Source: Eubacteriales Family XIII. Incertae Sedis bacterium (GTDB taxonomy: Bacteria > Bacillota > Clostridia > Peptostreptococcales > Anaerovoracaceae). Taken from it: a stretch of 55,703 nt of DNA. Shown here in pieces: positions 17,219 through 23,823 of the stretch (the first letter of the stretch is position 1; every line of letters starts with the position of its first letter). The stretch is from NCBI GenBank assembly GCA_031261345.1, contig JAISKC010000048.1:1-55703 (forward strand), read 5' to 3'. Both the position numbers and the translations under genes were made by a program. The notes under the pieces were generated by a model. That model saw nothing but the letters and a program-made list of their open reading frames with translations. It was not told where the DNA came from and searched no databases.

Positions 17219-17266
17219 AATGGATTACACAAAGGGACGTTTCGTTTGTGTAAAGTGAGGTGAAAG

Positions 17267-17842
17267 ATGATTGAGATAAGATGGCATGGCAGAGGCGGAC
17301 AGGGTGCAAAGACTGCGGCCCTTATGCTCGCGGATGTAGCATTCTCGGAAGGGTTTTATGTACAGGCCTTTCCCGAATATGGTCCGGAGCGTATGGGTGC
17401 GCCAATTACTGCATTTACTAGAATAAACGAAAAGGAAATAAGGGTTCATACAAACATTTACGCGCCGGATATGGTCGTGATTGTTGACGAAACTTTGATC
17501 GGAGCCGTCGATATGACGAAGGGTCTCAAGGAAGACGGCAAGATAGTCGTGAACACGAAGAGACCACCTGCGGACGTCGCGGAGGCTTTCAAGGATTACA
17601 AAGGAGAAGTATACGCTGTAGATGCCGCCGATATTTCGATCAGATACTTGGGGAAAAATCTACCCAACATGCCGCTTCTTTCAGTAGTGACGAAACTCGT
17701 GGGCGTCATCACAGAGGACGCGTTCCTGAATGAAATGACGGAGAATCTCAAAGGAAAGTTTTCGAAAAAACCGGAGGTCATTGAAGGCAACTTGAACGCG
17801 ATCAAGGAAGCGTGGAACAGCGCAATCAGAGTGAATGAGTAA
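17267..17842 (+). CDS. porG: 2-oxoacid:ferredoxin oxidoreductase, gamma subunit
   Basis: 191 residues; AGGTGA lies before the ATG. The family signature IRWHGRGGQGAKTAA is at residues 3-17 and QAFPEYGPERMGAP near 38-51. The enzyme interconverts a 2-oxoacid plus CoA with an acyl-CoA, CO2 and reduced ferredoxin in the cytoplasm. Sequence alone does not separate pyruvate from branched-chain (2-oxoisovalerate-type) enzymes. The isoleucine T-box in front favours a branched-chain or reductive carboxylation role, for example making 2-oxo-3-methylvalerate from 2-methylbutyryl-CoA; this is inference. First gene of a gamma-delta-alpha-beta operon. Confidence 0.9.
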   Translation: MIEIRWHGRGGQGAKTAALMLADVAFSEGFYVQAFPEYGPERMGAPITAFTRINEKEIRVHTNIYAPDMVVIVDETLIGAVDMTKGLKEDGKIVVNTKRPPADVAEAFKDYKGEVYAVDAADISIRYLGKNLPNMPLLSVVTKLVGVITEDAFLNEMTENLKGKFSKKPEVIEGNLNAIKEAWNSAIRVNE

Positions 17843-17847
17843 TAACT

Positions 17848-17875
17848 GTCATCCTGCGACTACGCGCAGAATGAC
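17848..17875 (+). repeat. Palindromic repeat between porG and porD
   Basis: Outer arms GTCAT/ATGAC and inner arms CTGCG/CGCAG form a near-perfect hairpin in the short gap between two co-transcribed genes. It is similar in type to the GCAATGAC elements at 3924, 30640 and 45895. Confidence 0.55.
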
Positions 17876-17902
17876 ATTGCTGGAATGAGTAGAGGAAAAG
17901 TT

Positions 17903-18226
17903 ATGAGCGACAAAAATTTGGACAAGATGGGACATATAAACGAACTCTCTCCGTGGCAGGATATCACGGTGGGCGGCTTCGTCATAGGTGAAGGAAATTC
18001 AAAATTCTTCAATACCGGCGATTGGAGGACGAAGGCTCCTATTTGGAATCAGGAAAATTGCAAGCAGTGTCTGCTTTGTTTTCCGTGGTGTCCGGACAGT
18101 TCCATACCGATTGAGAACAGCAAGCGGCTCGAGTTTGACATGGAACATTGCAAGGGTTGCGGCATTTGCGCGAAGGTTTGTCCCTTCTCCGCGATCTCTA
18201 TGGTAGCGGCCGGAGAGGAGAAATAG
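17903..18226 (+). CDS. porD: 2-oxoacid:ferredoxin oxidoreductase, delta (ferredoxin-like) subunit
   Basis: 107 residues from the ATG at 17903, which has GAGG 9 bases upstream; an ATG 18 bases earlier lacks a site. Two 4Fe-4S motifs are visible: CKQCLLCFPWCPD (CxxCxxCxxxCP) near residue 54 and CKGCGICAKVCP near 84. They carry electrons from the thiamine site of the beta subunit to ferredoxin. The stop is 1 base before the start of the alpha subunit. Confidence 0.92.
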   Translation: MSDKNLDKMGHINELSPWQDITVGGFVIGEGNSKFFNTGDWRTKAPIWNQENCKQCLLCFPWCPDSSIPIENSKRLEFDMEHCKGCGICAKVCPFSAISMVAAGEEK

Positions 18227-18227
18227 G

Positions 18228-19418
18228 ATGAGCAAAAGAGCAAATATGAGCGGAAACGAGGCGATTTCCAACGCCATCAGGCAGATCAATCCCGACGTGG
18301 TGGGCGCATTCCCCATTACTCCATCGACTGAAATCCCGCAGTATATATCGAAATTCGTAGCTGATGACCTCATCGACACGGAGTTTGTAGCCGTGGAGTC
18401 CGAGCACAGCGCGATGTCGGTCTGCCTCGGTGCTTCGGCGTCGGGCGTAAGAGCGATGACCGCGACGAGCTCCTGCGGCATGGCACTCATGTATGAGCTG
18501 CTCTACGTGGCGGCTTCGGACCGCTTGCCGATAGTGCTCGCGGCGGTGAACAGGGCGCTGACGGGACCCATCAACATCAACGTCGATCACTCGGACACTA
18601 TGGGCGCGAAGGACTCGGGCTGGATACAGATTTACAGTGAAAACGCGCAGGAGGCTTACGACAACATGCTCATGGCGCACAGGATTGCAGAGCATCCGGA
18701 AGTAATGCTTCCAACGATGATCTGTCAGGACGGCTTCGTAACAAGCCACGCAATCGGGAACATTTTGCTTGAAGATGATGACAAGGTGAAGGCTTTCGTG
18801 GGCACGTATGACCCTGAAAAGCACATCCTCAATCCCGAGGAGTCAGTGGGCGTTGGCCCTTACAGTATCGGCGCGTACTATATGGAAATGAAAATCGCTC
18901 AGTTCCGCGCGATGGAGAACGCACGCAAGGTCATATCGGATGTCTCCTCTGATTTCGAAAAGGTATTCGGGCGCAAATACGGTATGTTCGAGGAATACGA
19001 AATGGCGGACGCGGAGCTTGCGATAGTCATCATGAGCTCGGCTGCCGGCACAGCGAAGGACGCGATAGACAACCTCAGAGCGAGGGGCGTGAAAGCCGGA
19101 CTCATCAAACTCAGGGTCTTCAGGCCGTTCCCTGCGGCAGAGCTTGCGGAAGCACTCAAAGGGGTGAAAGCCCTCGCGATAATGGACAGGAGCGATGGCT
19201 TCACCGGCAATGGCGGACCGCTCGGCTCGGAGGTCAAAGGTGCCCTTTATGGGCGGACGGATGGCATCAAAACCATCAATATCGTATTCGGCTTGGGTGG
19301 CAGAGATGTAACTGTTGAAGGTTACGAGGAAGTATACGAAAATCTCGAGAAACTCAAAAGCACACCTGCGGAGGAAATACCTTACTGCATCCACTTGGGA
19401 CAAAGGGAGGAAAAATAG
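18228..19418 (+). CDS. porA: 2-oxoacid:ferredoxin oxidoreductase, alpha subunit
   Basis: 396 residues. Opens with MSGNEAISNAIRQINPDVVGAFPITPSTEI, the pyrimidine-binding half of the thiamine fold. FVAVESEHSAMSVCLGAS near 53 and RALTGPININVDHSDTMGAKDSGWIQIY near 105-133 are hallmarks of the pyruvate/2-oxoisovalerate family. A transketolase C-terminal-like domain with VIMSSAAGTAKDAID and ALKGVKALAIMDRSDGF lies near 265-330. Works as a heterotetramer subunit with porG, porD and porB. It is followed directly by porB (no gap). Confidence 0.93.
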   Translation: MSKRANMSGNEAISNAIRQINPDVVGAFPITPSTEIPQYISKFVADDLIDTEFVAVESEHSAMSVCLGASASGVRAMTATSSCGMALMYELLYVAASDRLPIVLAAVNRALTGPININVDHSDTMGAKDSGWIQIYSENAQEAYDNMLMAHRIAEHPEVMLPTMICQDGFVTSHAIGNILLEDDDKVKAFVGTYDPEKHILNPEESVGVGPYSIGAYYMEMKIAQFRAMENARKVISDVSSDFEKVFGRKYGMFEEYEMADAELAIVIMSSAAGTAKDAIDNLRARGVKAGLIKLRVFRPFPAAELAEALKGVKALAIMDRSDGFTGNGGPLGSEVKGALYGRTDGIKTINIVFGLGGRDVTVEGYEEVYENLEKLKSTPAEEIPYCIHLGQREEK

Positions 19419-20366
19419 ATGGCATACAATACTTACTCGCTCAAGGAAGTGGCGAACCTGCCGGAGCGACTTGCGCCAGGACATAGAATGTGCGCTGGCT
19501 GCGGCGCAACGGTCGGAGTCAGAGCGGTGCTCAGGGCACTTCACCCTGAGGACCACGCGGTAATAACGAATGCGACGGGCTGCCTCGAGGTCAGCACCTG
19601 CACCTACCCATACACCTCATGGGAAGATTCATACCTCCACACGGCATTTGAGAATGCGGCGGCGACGACCAGCGGGGCTGTTGCGGCTTACAAAGCCAAG
19701 AAGAAAAAAGGTCAGCTCGCCGAGAATTACAAGTTCATCACCTTTGGCGGTGATGGCGGCACATACGACATCGGATTTCAGTCACTTTCGGGCGCGATGG
19801 AGCGTGGCACTGACATGGTCTACGTCTGCTACGACAACGAGGCCTACATGAACACGGGCGTTCAGCGGTCATCATCGACTCCGCTCTACGCTGATACCAC
19901 CACGTCGGCGGTCGGAACAGAGTCGGTCGGAAAACTCCAAAACAAGAAAGATCTGACGGTGATAATTGCGGCGCACAACATTCCGTATGTTGCGCAGACG
20001 ACATTCTTCGGCAACTTCAAGGATATTCACAGAAAGGCCGAGACGGCCATCTACACCGAAGGAGCGGCATTCATCAATATGTTTGCACCCTGTCCACGCG
20101 GTTGGATATACGATGAGGCCGATTTGATGAACATCTGCAAGGTGGCGGTGGATTCATGCGTGTGGCCGCTTTTCGAGGTAGTGGGCGGCGAGTGGGTTCT
20201 GAACTACGAGCCCAAGCACAAGCTCCACGTCGAGGAATATCTGAGACTTCAAGGCCGCTTCAAGCACCTGTTCAAACCGGAAAACGCCCACCTGATAGAT
20301 CAGATTCAAGACGAAATAGACCGAAGCTGGGAGGAGCTAAAACTACGCTCCGCCGCCGACATGTAG
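19419..20366 (+). CDS. porB: 2-oxoacid:ferredoxin oxidoreductase, beta (thiamine diphosphate-binding) subunit
   Basis: 315 residues, GGAGG at the end of porA serves as its ribosome site. CAGCGAT near residue 26 and CLEVSTC near 55 carry the cysteines that ligate an iron-sulfur cluster. The thiamine/Mg motif is GGDGGTYDIGFQ at ~110-121 with the closing NEAYMNTG near 143. TGVQRSSSTP is typical of the family. The last coding bases (20346-20363) are duplicated exactly 999 bp downstream at 21345-21362, beyond the Phd/RelE cassette, suggesting an insertion at the 3' end of this gene. Confidence 0.93.
   Translation: MAYNTYSLKEVANLPERLAPGHRMCAGCGATVGVRAVLRALHPEDHAVITNATGCLEVSTCTYPYTSWEDSYLHTAFENAAATTSGAVAAYKAKKKKGQLAENYKFITFGGDGGTYDIGFQSLSGAMERGTDMVYVCYDNEAYMNTGVQRSSSTPLYADTTTSAVGTESVGKLQNKKDLTVIIAAHNIPYVAQTTFFGNFKDIHRKAETAIYTEGAAFINMFAPCPRGWIYDEADLMNICKVAVDSCVWPLFEVVGGEWVLNYEPKHKLHVEEYLRLQGRFKHLFKPENAHLIDQIQDEIDRSWEELKLRSAADM
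20346..20363 (+). repeat. 18-bp direct repeat, left copy (porB 3' end)
   Basis: ACGCTCCGCCGCCGACAT, the last coding bases of porB, is repeated identically at 21345-21362. The two copies bracket the Phd/RelE module. Confidence 0.8.
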
Positions 20367-20561
20367 GAAATCAATTAAATTGAGACACGTACATTGGGAC
20401 AATTTCCTTACAGTAATATCTGTGTAGGCACTAAATGTTTACATAGATATTCTCATATGAAAAGCGAAGAGTAATTTCCTTTGCTGTTGACTTTTACGAT
20501 AAATTGCACTACGATTACCACAGCAATAAATGATGATTTGCTCATAGATAAGGAGATTTCA

Positions 20562-20816
20562 ATGACGACTATAAAGCCTGTTTCTGATTTGAGAAACTAT
20601 ACAAATGTATTGAAGGATGTTTCCAAGGATGAACCTGTATATCTCACAAAAAATGGTCGTGGCAAATATGTCATTGCTGATATTGAAGATTATGATCGCG
20701 CGAAGGCCACATTAAAACTTTTTGGGGCTCTTCAGCGAGGAGAACTTTCTGCACAAAAAGAGGGATGGATAGAAGAAAAGGACTTTTGGCAAAGTCTCGG
20801 CATTGCCAATGACTAA
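20562..20816 (+). CDS. Phd/YefM-type antitoxin
   Basis: 84 residues from the ATG at 20562 with AGGAGA 11 bases upstream; an upstream in-frame ATG has no site. The N-terminal IKPVSDLRNYTNVLKDVS followed by EPVYLTKNGRGKYVIADIEDYDR is the DNA-binding and dimerisation fold of Phd/YefM. The C-terminal half wraps and neutralises the toxin. A promoter TTGACT-17-TACGAT is readable at 20487-20515. It overlaps the toxin gene by 8 bases, and the pair is expected to repress its own promoter. Confidence 0.92.
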   Translation: MTTIKPVSDLRNYTNVLKDVSKDEPVYLTKNGRGKYVIADIEDYDRAKATLKLFGALQRGELSAQKEGWIEEKDFWQSLGIAND

Positions 20817-21162
20817 AATACTATATTCTCCGGAGTCAAGGGCCGATTCTCTGGAAATTCGCCTTTACATTACGAACGAGCTAAAGAATCCCACCGCTGC
20901 TGCGAATCTTTTGGCAACGATAAAACGAAAAATATTCCTGTTAAAAGCTTCCCCACTCATGGGGACATTGATTGATGACGAACTTAATGTTGAATCAAAA
21001 TACCGATTTTTAATTTGCAATAGCTACTATATATTCTATCGTATAGAGTCTGATTCCGTTAAGATTGTGAGAATCATAAGCCAGAGACGTGACTACATGC
21101 GTATTCTTTTCGGGGATAATGTGCTTCACGAAAATATTGCAAGCTCGTACCAAATTATTTAG
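20809..21162 (+). CDS. RelE/ParE-type toxin
   Basis: 117 residues starting at the ATG inside the antitoxin stop region. ILYSPESRADSLEIRLYI, NPTAAANLLATIKRKIFLLKASPLMG and the closing YYIFYRIESDSVKIVRIISQRRDY are the RelE/ParE superfamily blocks. Whether it cuts mRNA at the ribosome (RelE) or poisons gyrase (ParE) cannot be told from the sequence. The module lies between two exact 18-bp repeats, so it appears to have been acquired as a cassette next to porB. Confidence 0.9.
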   Translation: MTKILYSPESRADSLEIRLYITNELKNPTAAANLLATIKRKIFLLKASPLMGTLIDDELNVESKYRFLICNSYYIFYRIESDSVKIVRIISQRRDYMRILFGDNVLHENIASSYQII

Positions 21163-21230
21163 CTTGTTCCGGCAAAAATAAAGTATGACATTGGAAATTA
21201 TGAAAGCCACATTATCGCTCGAAATAGTGG

Positions 21231-21274
21231 ATTTGTCCCGCTTTGAACCACCTTTTGAGCGTAGAGTGGGACAA
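21231..21274. repeat. Inverted repeat TTTGTCCC/GGGACAAA
   Basis: Eight-base arms TTTGTCCC (about 21231-21238) and GGGACAAA (about 21267-21276) flank 28 bases downstream of the RelE-type toxin. No T-run follows, so a terminator role is uncertain. The 317-base gap 21163-21479 holds this hairpin, the 73-bp repeat copy, the 18-bp repeat copy and the unassigned promoter of the next module. Confidence 0.4.
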
Positions 21275-21280
21275 AGTCCG

Positions 21281-21353
21281 TATCTCGAACGAAAATGTCC
21301 ACGTTTCCCACACTAAGCAAAAATCAGAATCTTGCCATCTATTAACGCTCCGC
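21281..21353 (+). repeat. 73-bp direct repeat, copy 1
   Basis: Matches 22098-22170 with only 3 differences in 73 bases. The two copies, 817 bp apart, bracket the MntA/HepT gene pair. Copy 1 overlaps the 18-bp porB-derived repeat at its right end. Confidence 0.85.
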
Positions 21354-21362
21354 CGCCGACAT
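21345..21362 (+). repeat. 18-bp direct repeat, right copy
   Basis: Exact copy of the porB 3' coding end (20346-20363), here in non-coding DNA after the Phd/RelE module. Confidence 0.8.
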
Positions 21363-21479
21363 TTAACGTCGGTGATTTATGCTAGCAGTCGAGGACGACC
21401 CCCTTGCATTCATTGAGTTATTATTCTAAGTGTGGTATTTTTGTAATATAGAAATCTCGCGTGAATGTGGAGAAATAGA

Positions 21480-21767
21480 ATGTTGACTCATGAAATGATT
21501 TGTAAAGCAGTGGATTCGGTCGCAAAAACATTTGCAATCAAACAGGTGTCTTATTTTGGATCCTATGCCGAGGGCAGAGCGACAAATGAAAGTGATCTTG
21601 ACGTGCTAGTCGAGTTTGACTCTAAGGCTGTTTCACTTTTGACAATAATAGGCATAAAATACTCACTTGAGGAAATGTTGGGTGTTCCTGTTGATGTTAT
21701 TCACGCGCCCATACCAGAGACTTCATTAATAAAGCCTACAAAGGTCGTTCAAGTATATGCAGCATAG
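21480..21767 (+). CDS. mntA: MntA-type minimal nucleotidyltransferase (antitoxin)
   Basis: 95 residues from the ATG at 21480 (GGAG 7 bases upstream; the ATG at 21465 lacks a site). The catalytic motif GSYAEGRATNESDLDVLVEF near residues 28-47 has the GSxxxGxxxxxSDxD signature. Family knowledge: MntA adds AMP to a tyrosine of the HEPN toxin HepT and silences it. It overlaps hepT by 11 bases. The gene pair is flanked by 73-bp direct repeats. Confidence 0.9.
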   Translation: MLTHEMICKAVDSVAKTFAIKQVSYFGSYAEGRATNESDLDVLVEFDSKAVSLLTIIGIKYSLEEMLGVPVDVIHAPIPETSLIKPTKVVQVYAA

Positions 21768-22092
21768 AGATGAACAAATAGTAATCAAGCTTATATCAGA
21801 GTCTGAGGAATTGGATTCGCTACTTGACGGATTTGAATTGTCATTGTTCCTGTCTGATGAACGTACAAAACGTGCCGTTAGCATGACTCTTATTAATATT
21901 GGCGAATTAGTCAAAAATACCACGGAAGAGCTGCGAGAAACAAATCCACAAATTCCTTGGAGGTTGATCGCGGGATTGCGAGATGTTACAGCTCATCATT
22001 ATCAGGCATTGATTATGGAAGACATTTGGGAAACTGCAAAAAACGACATACCCGAGTTCAGGAGAAAATTACTAGTTCTGCTCGAGAATTGA
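21757..22092 (+). CDS. hepT: HepT-type HEPN ribonuclease toxin (DUF86)
   Basis: 111 residues, all helical. The HEPN active-site motif RxxxxH is seen as RDVTAHHYQ near residue 74-82, and the nearby tyrosine after the histidines is the residue AMPylated in characterised HepT proteins. MTLINIGELVKNTTEEL and IPWRLIAGLRD are typical of DUF86. It cleaves RNA when not neutralised by MntA. Overlaps mntA; ends 5 bp before the right 73-bp repeat. Confidence 0.9.
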   Translation: MQHRDEQIVIKLISESEELDSLLDGFELSLFLSDERTKRAVSMTLINIGELVKNTTEELRETNPQIPWRLIAGLRDVTAHHYQALIMEDIWETAKNDIPEFRRKLLVLLEN

Positions 22093-22097
22093 TTCAA

Positions 22098-22170
22098 TAT
22101 CTCGAACGAAAATGTCCACGTTTTCCACACTAAGCAAAAATCAGAATCTCGCCATCTATTAACGCACCGC
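22098..22170 (+). repeat. 73-bp direct repeat, copy 2
   Basis: Second copy of the repeat at 21281-21353 (70 of 73 bases identical), immediately after hepT. Confidence 0.85.
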
Positions 22171-22204
22171 TTTGTAATGTGAAAAATTTAGATGGGGAAT
22201 TCCC

Positions 22205-22242
22205 AGAAAACAGGACAGCGGACCTGTCCCCCCTCTTGCCCT
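22205..22242 (+). repeat. GGACAG/CTGTCC dispersed repeat, copy 2
   Basis: Core at 22213-22229, preceded by AGAAAACA and followed by CTCTTGCCCT as in copy 1 at 9117. Its right edge reaches the stop codon of the leftward scpB gene, where it could act as a hairpin terminator. Confidence 0.7.
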
Positions 22243-22837
22243 ATCTGGGTAGGTCGAAGGAGGTTTGGCCTGTGTCTGCGAATGCTTCCATGTCGAAATC
22301 TGAGAAGTCTCTTATGGCATCCTCTATGTCGTCGAGCTGGGGCAGCTCCTTTAGGTCCTTTAGGTCGAAGTAGGATAGGAAGGTGTCCGTCGTGCCGTAG
22401 AGGGTGGGGCGGCCGACTGCCGTGCTCCGGCCCTTGTCCAAGATGAGGTCCTTCGATATGAGGCCTTCGAGCACACGGTCGCTCTTGATGCCTCGGATAG
22501 AGTCTATTTCGCTCTTCGTAACGGGCTGTTTGTAAGCTACTATGGCGAGCACCTCCAAGGCCGCCTGGCTGAGTTTTCTTTCCTTTGCGGGCGTGCATAT
22601 GGCCTTGATATAATCGAAGTTTTCCTCGTAGGACACGAACTGGAAGCTCCCGTTCACCTCTCTTATTCGTATGCCTCGCTTCTCTTCCTCGTATTCTTCT
22701 TCGAGTTCCTTGAAGAGGTCATAGGCTTCCTTTTTCTCTATGCCGACGGCATCGGCGGCTATCTTCGCATCGAGAGGCTCGCCGAAGACGAACATCATCG
22801 ATTCAAATGCTGATTTGATATTTTGGTTGTTGGACAT
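22241..22837 (-). CDS. scpB: Segregation and condensation protein B
   Basis: 198 residues made of two winged helices. Blocks seen: AFESMMFVFGEPLDAK near 10-25, RGIRIREVNGSFQFVS near 54-69, LSQAALEVLAIVAYKQPVTKSEID near 87-110, and GRPTLYGTTDTFLSYF near 142-157. ScpB works with ScpA and SMC to compact and separate chromosomes. It follows scpA with a 1-base gap on the minus strand. The acidic C-terminal tail is ordinary for clostridial ScpB. Confidence 0.95.
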   Translation of the reverse strand: MSNNQNIKSAFESMMFVFGEPLDAKIAADAVGIEKKEAYDLFKELEEEYEEEKRGIRIREVNGSFQFVSYEENFDYIKAICTPAKERKLSQAALEVLAIVAYKQPVTKSEIDSIRGIKSDRVLEGLISKDLILDKGRSTAVGRPTLYGTTDTFLSYFDLKDLKELPQLDDIEDAIRDFSDFDMEAFADTGQTSFDLPR

Positions 22838-22838
22838 T

Positions 22839-23597
22839 TTAGGCCTCCTCGGTTATGACGAACTTCTCGGTGTCTAGGAGCGACACATCGATGCCGCCGA
22901 AATTCTTTTTCTGCTCAACTTTTACGGCTCCCCGTTTGGCCAAATCCAAAAGTGCGATGAACGTTACCACCTTATCGTAGCGGGTGCTGTTTGGTGCGAG
23001 TAATTCTCTGAAACTCCGCAACCTGTTCTTTGCACCGATGAGAAGCGATTTGATAATGCCAATCTTGGATTCGAGCGTGATCTTTTCCCTTTCGATATGG
23101 CCCTGAATTTGCCTCAGCTCGTCCTCTTTTTTCTTCTTGTAAATGAAGGCCTGAAACGCATCGATGAAATGCTCCATGTCCATCTTCAGATAGACGTCCG
23201 GCTCACCTGTGTAGGGTTGCAAATCCTCCTGCGGCTTCACGCACTTGAGAGCGGCAAGTTCACGCTGTGCTTCGAGCTGCGCCGCGAGTTTCTTGAATCT
23301 CGTGTATTGAAGTATCTTCTGGACGAGATCCGTTCGGGGATCTTCCTCCGTAGTGCCGTCAATTGCGATACGAGGAAGTAACATCTTTGATTTGATATCG
23401 ATGAGGGTGGCGGCAAGCACCATGAAATCCGCACCGACGGCAACGTCGCTTTCTTCGAGCGTCTTGATGTGATCGAGATATTGCCGAGTGATGACGGAAA
23501 TCTGTATATCGTAGATACTCATCTCCGCCTGTTCAATGAGGTAGACGAGCAAATCGAAAGGACCTTCAAATATGTTCAAATTAATTTTATATGCCAT
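22839..23597 (-). CDS. scpA: Segregation and condensation protein A (kleisin)
   Basis: 252 residues. The N-terminal FEGPFDLLVYLIEQAEMSIYDI at residues 8-29 is the diagnostic ScpA block, followed by DFMVLAATLIDIKSKMLLP near 57-75. The C-terminal winged helix VVTFIALLDLAKRGAVKVEQKKNFGGI is near 210-236. It bridges the two heads of SMC. First gene of the scpA-scpB pair; the 226-base spacer upstream is shared with the divergent nrdD promoter. Confidence 0.95.
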   Translation of the reverse strand: MAYKINLNIFEGPFDLLVYLIEQAEMSIYDIQISVITRQYLDHIKTLEESDVAVGADFMVLAATLIDIKSKMLLPRIAIDGTTEEDPRTDLVQKILQYTRFKKLAAQLEAQRELAALKCVKPQEDLQPYTGEPDVYLKMDMEHFIDAFQAFIYKKKKEDELRQIQGHIEREKITLESKIGIIKSLLIGAKNRLRSFRELLAPNSTRYDKVVTFIALLDLAKRGAVKVEQKKNFGGIDVSLLDTEKFVITEEA

Positions 23598-23720
23598 TCA
23601 TATATTATGTTTTCGATTGGCTTTTTTGTCAATGTAATTAGGGAAAGGACCGAAAGTTGTTGCAATTCCGCGGTCTTCAAAATTGTCAAAAAACTGTAAC
23701 ATGGATTTTCGGTAATTTCA

Positions 23721-23774
23721 TTGACATACCCTATATAGTGTGTAATAATTAGTTTCGCACCATAGATATGGTGG
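23721..23774 (+). promoter_or_regulatory. nrdD promoter with two NrdR boxes
   Basis: TTGACA (23721-23726), a 17-base spacer, AATAAT (23744-23749). The spacer contains ACCCTATATAGTGTGT (23728-23743), matching the NrdR consensus acaCwAtATaTwGtgt at 14 of 16 positions. A second, weaker match (11 of 16) starts exactly 31 bases later at 23759-23774. Known NrdR sites come in pairs about three helical turns apart, so the repressor NrdR very likely controls nrdDG. Confidence 0.8.
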
Positions 23775-23823
23775 TTTTTAGGAAAAAACTGTTAAAACCA
23801 ATGATTGAAGAGGGAGGCTATAG

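Noticed and set aside
17034-17258. A plus-strand open frame of 74 codons over the T-box region
   Set aside because: It overlaps the specifier, T-box and terminator structures and has no ribosome site; it is a by-product of the RNA leader.
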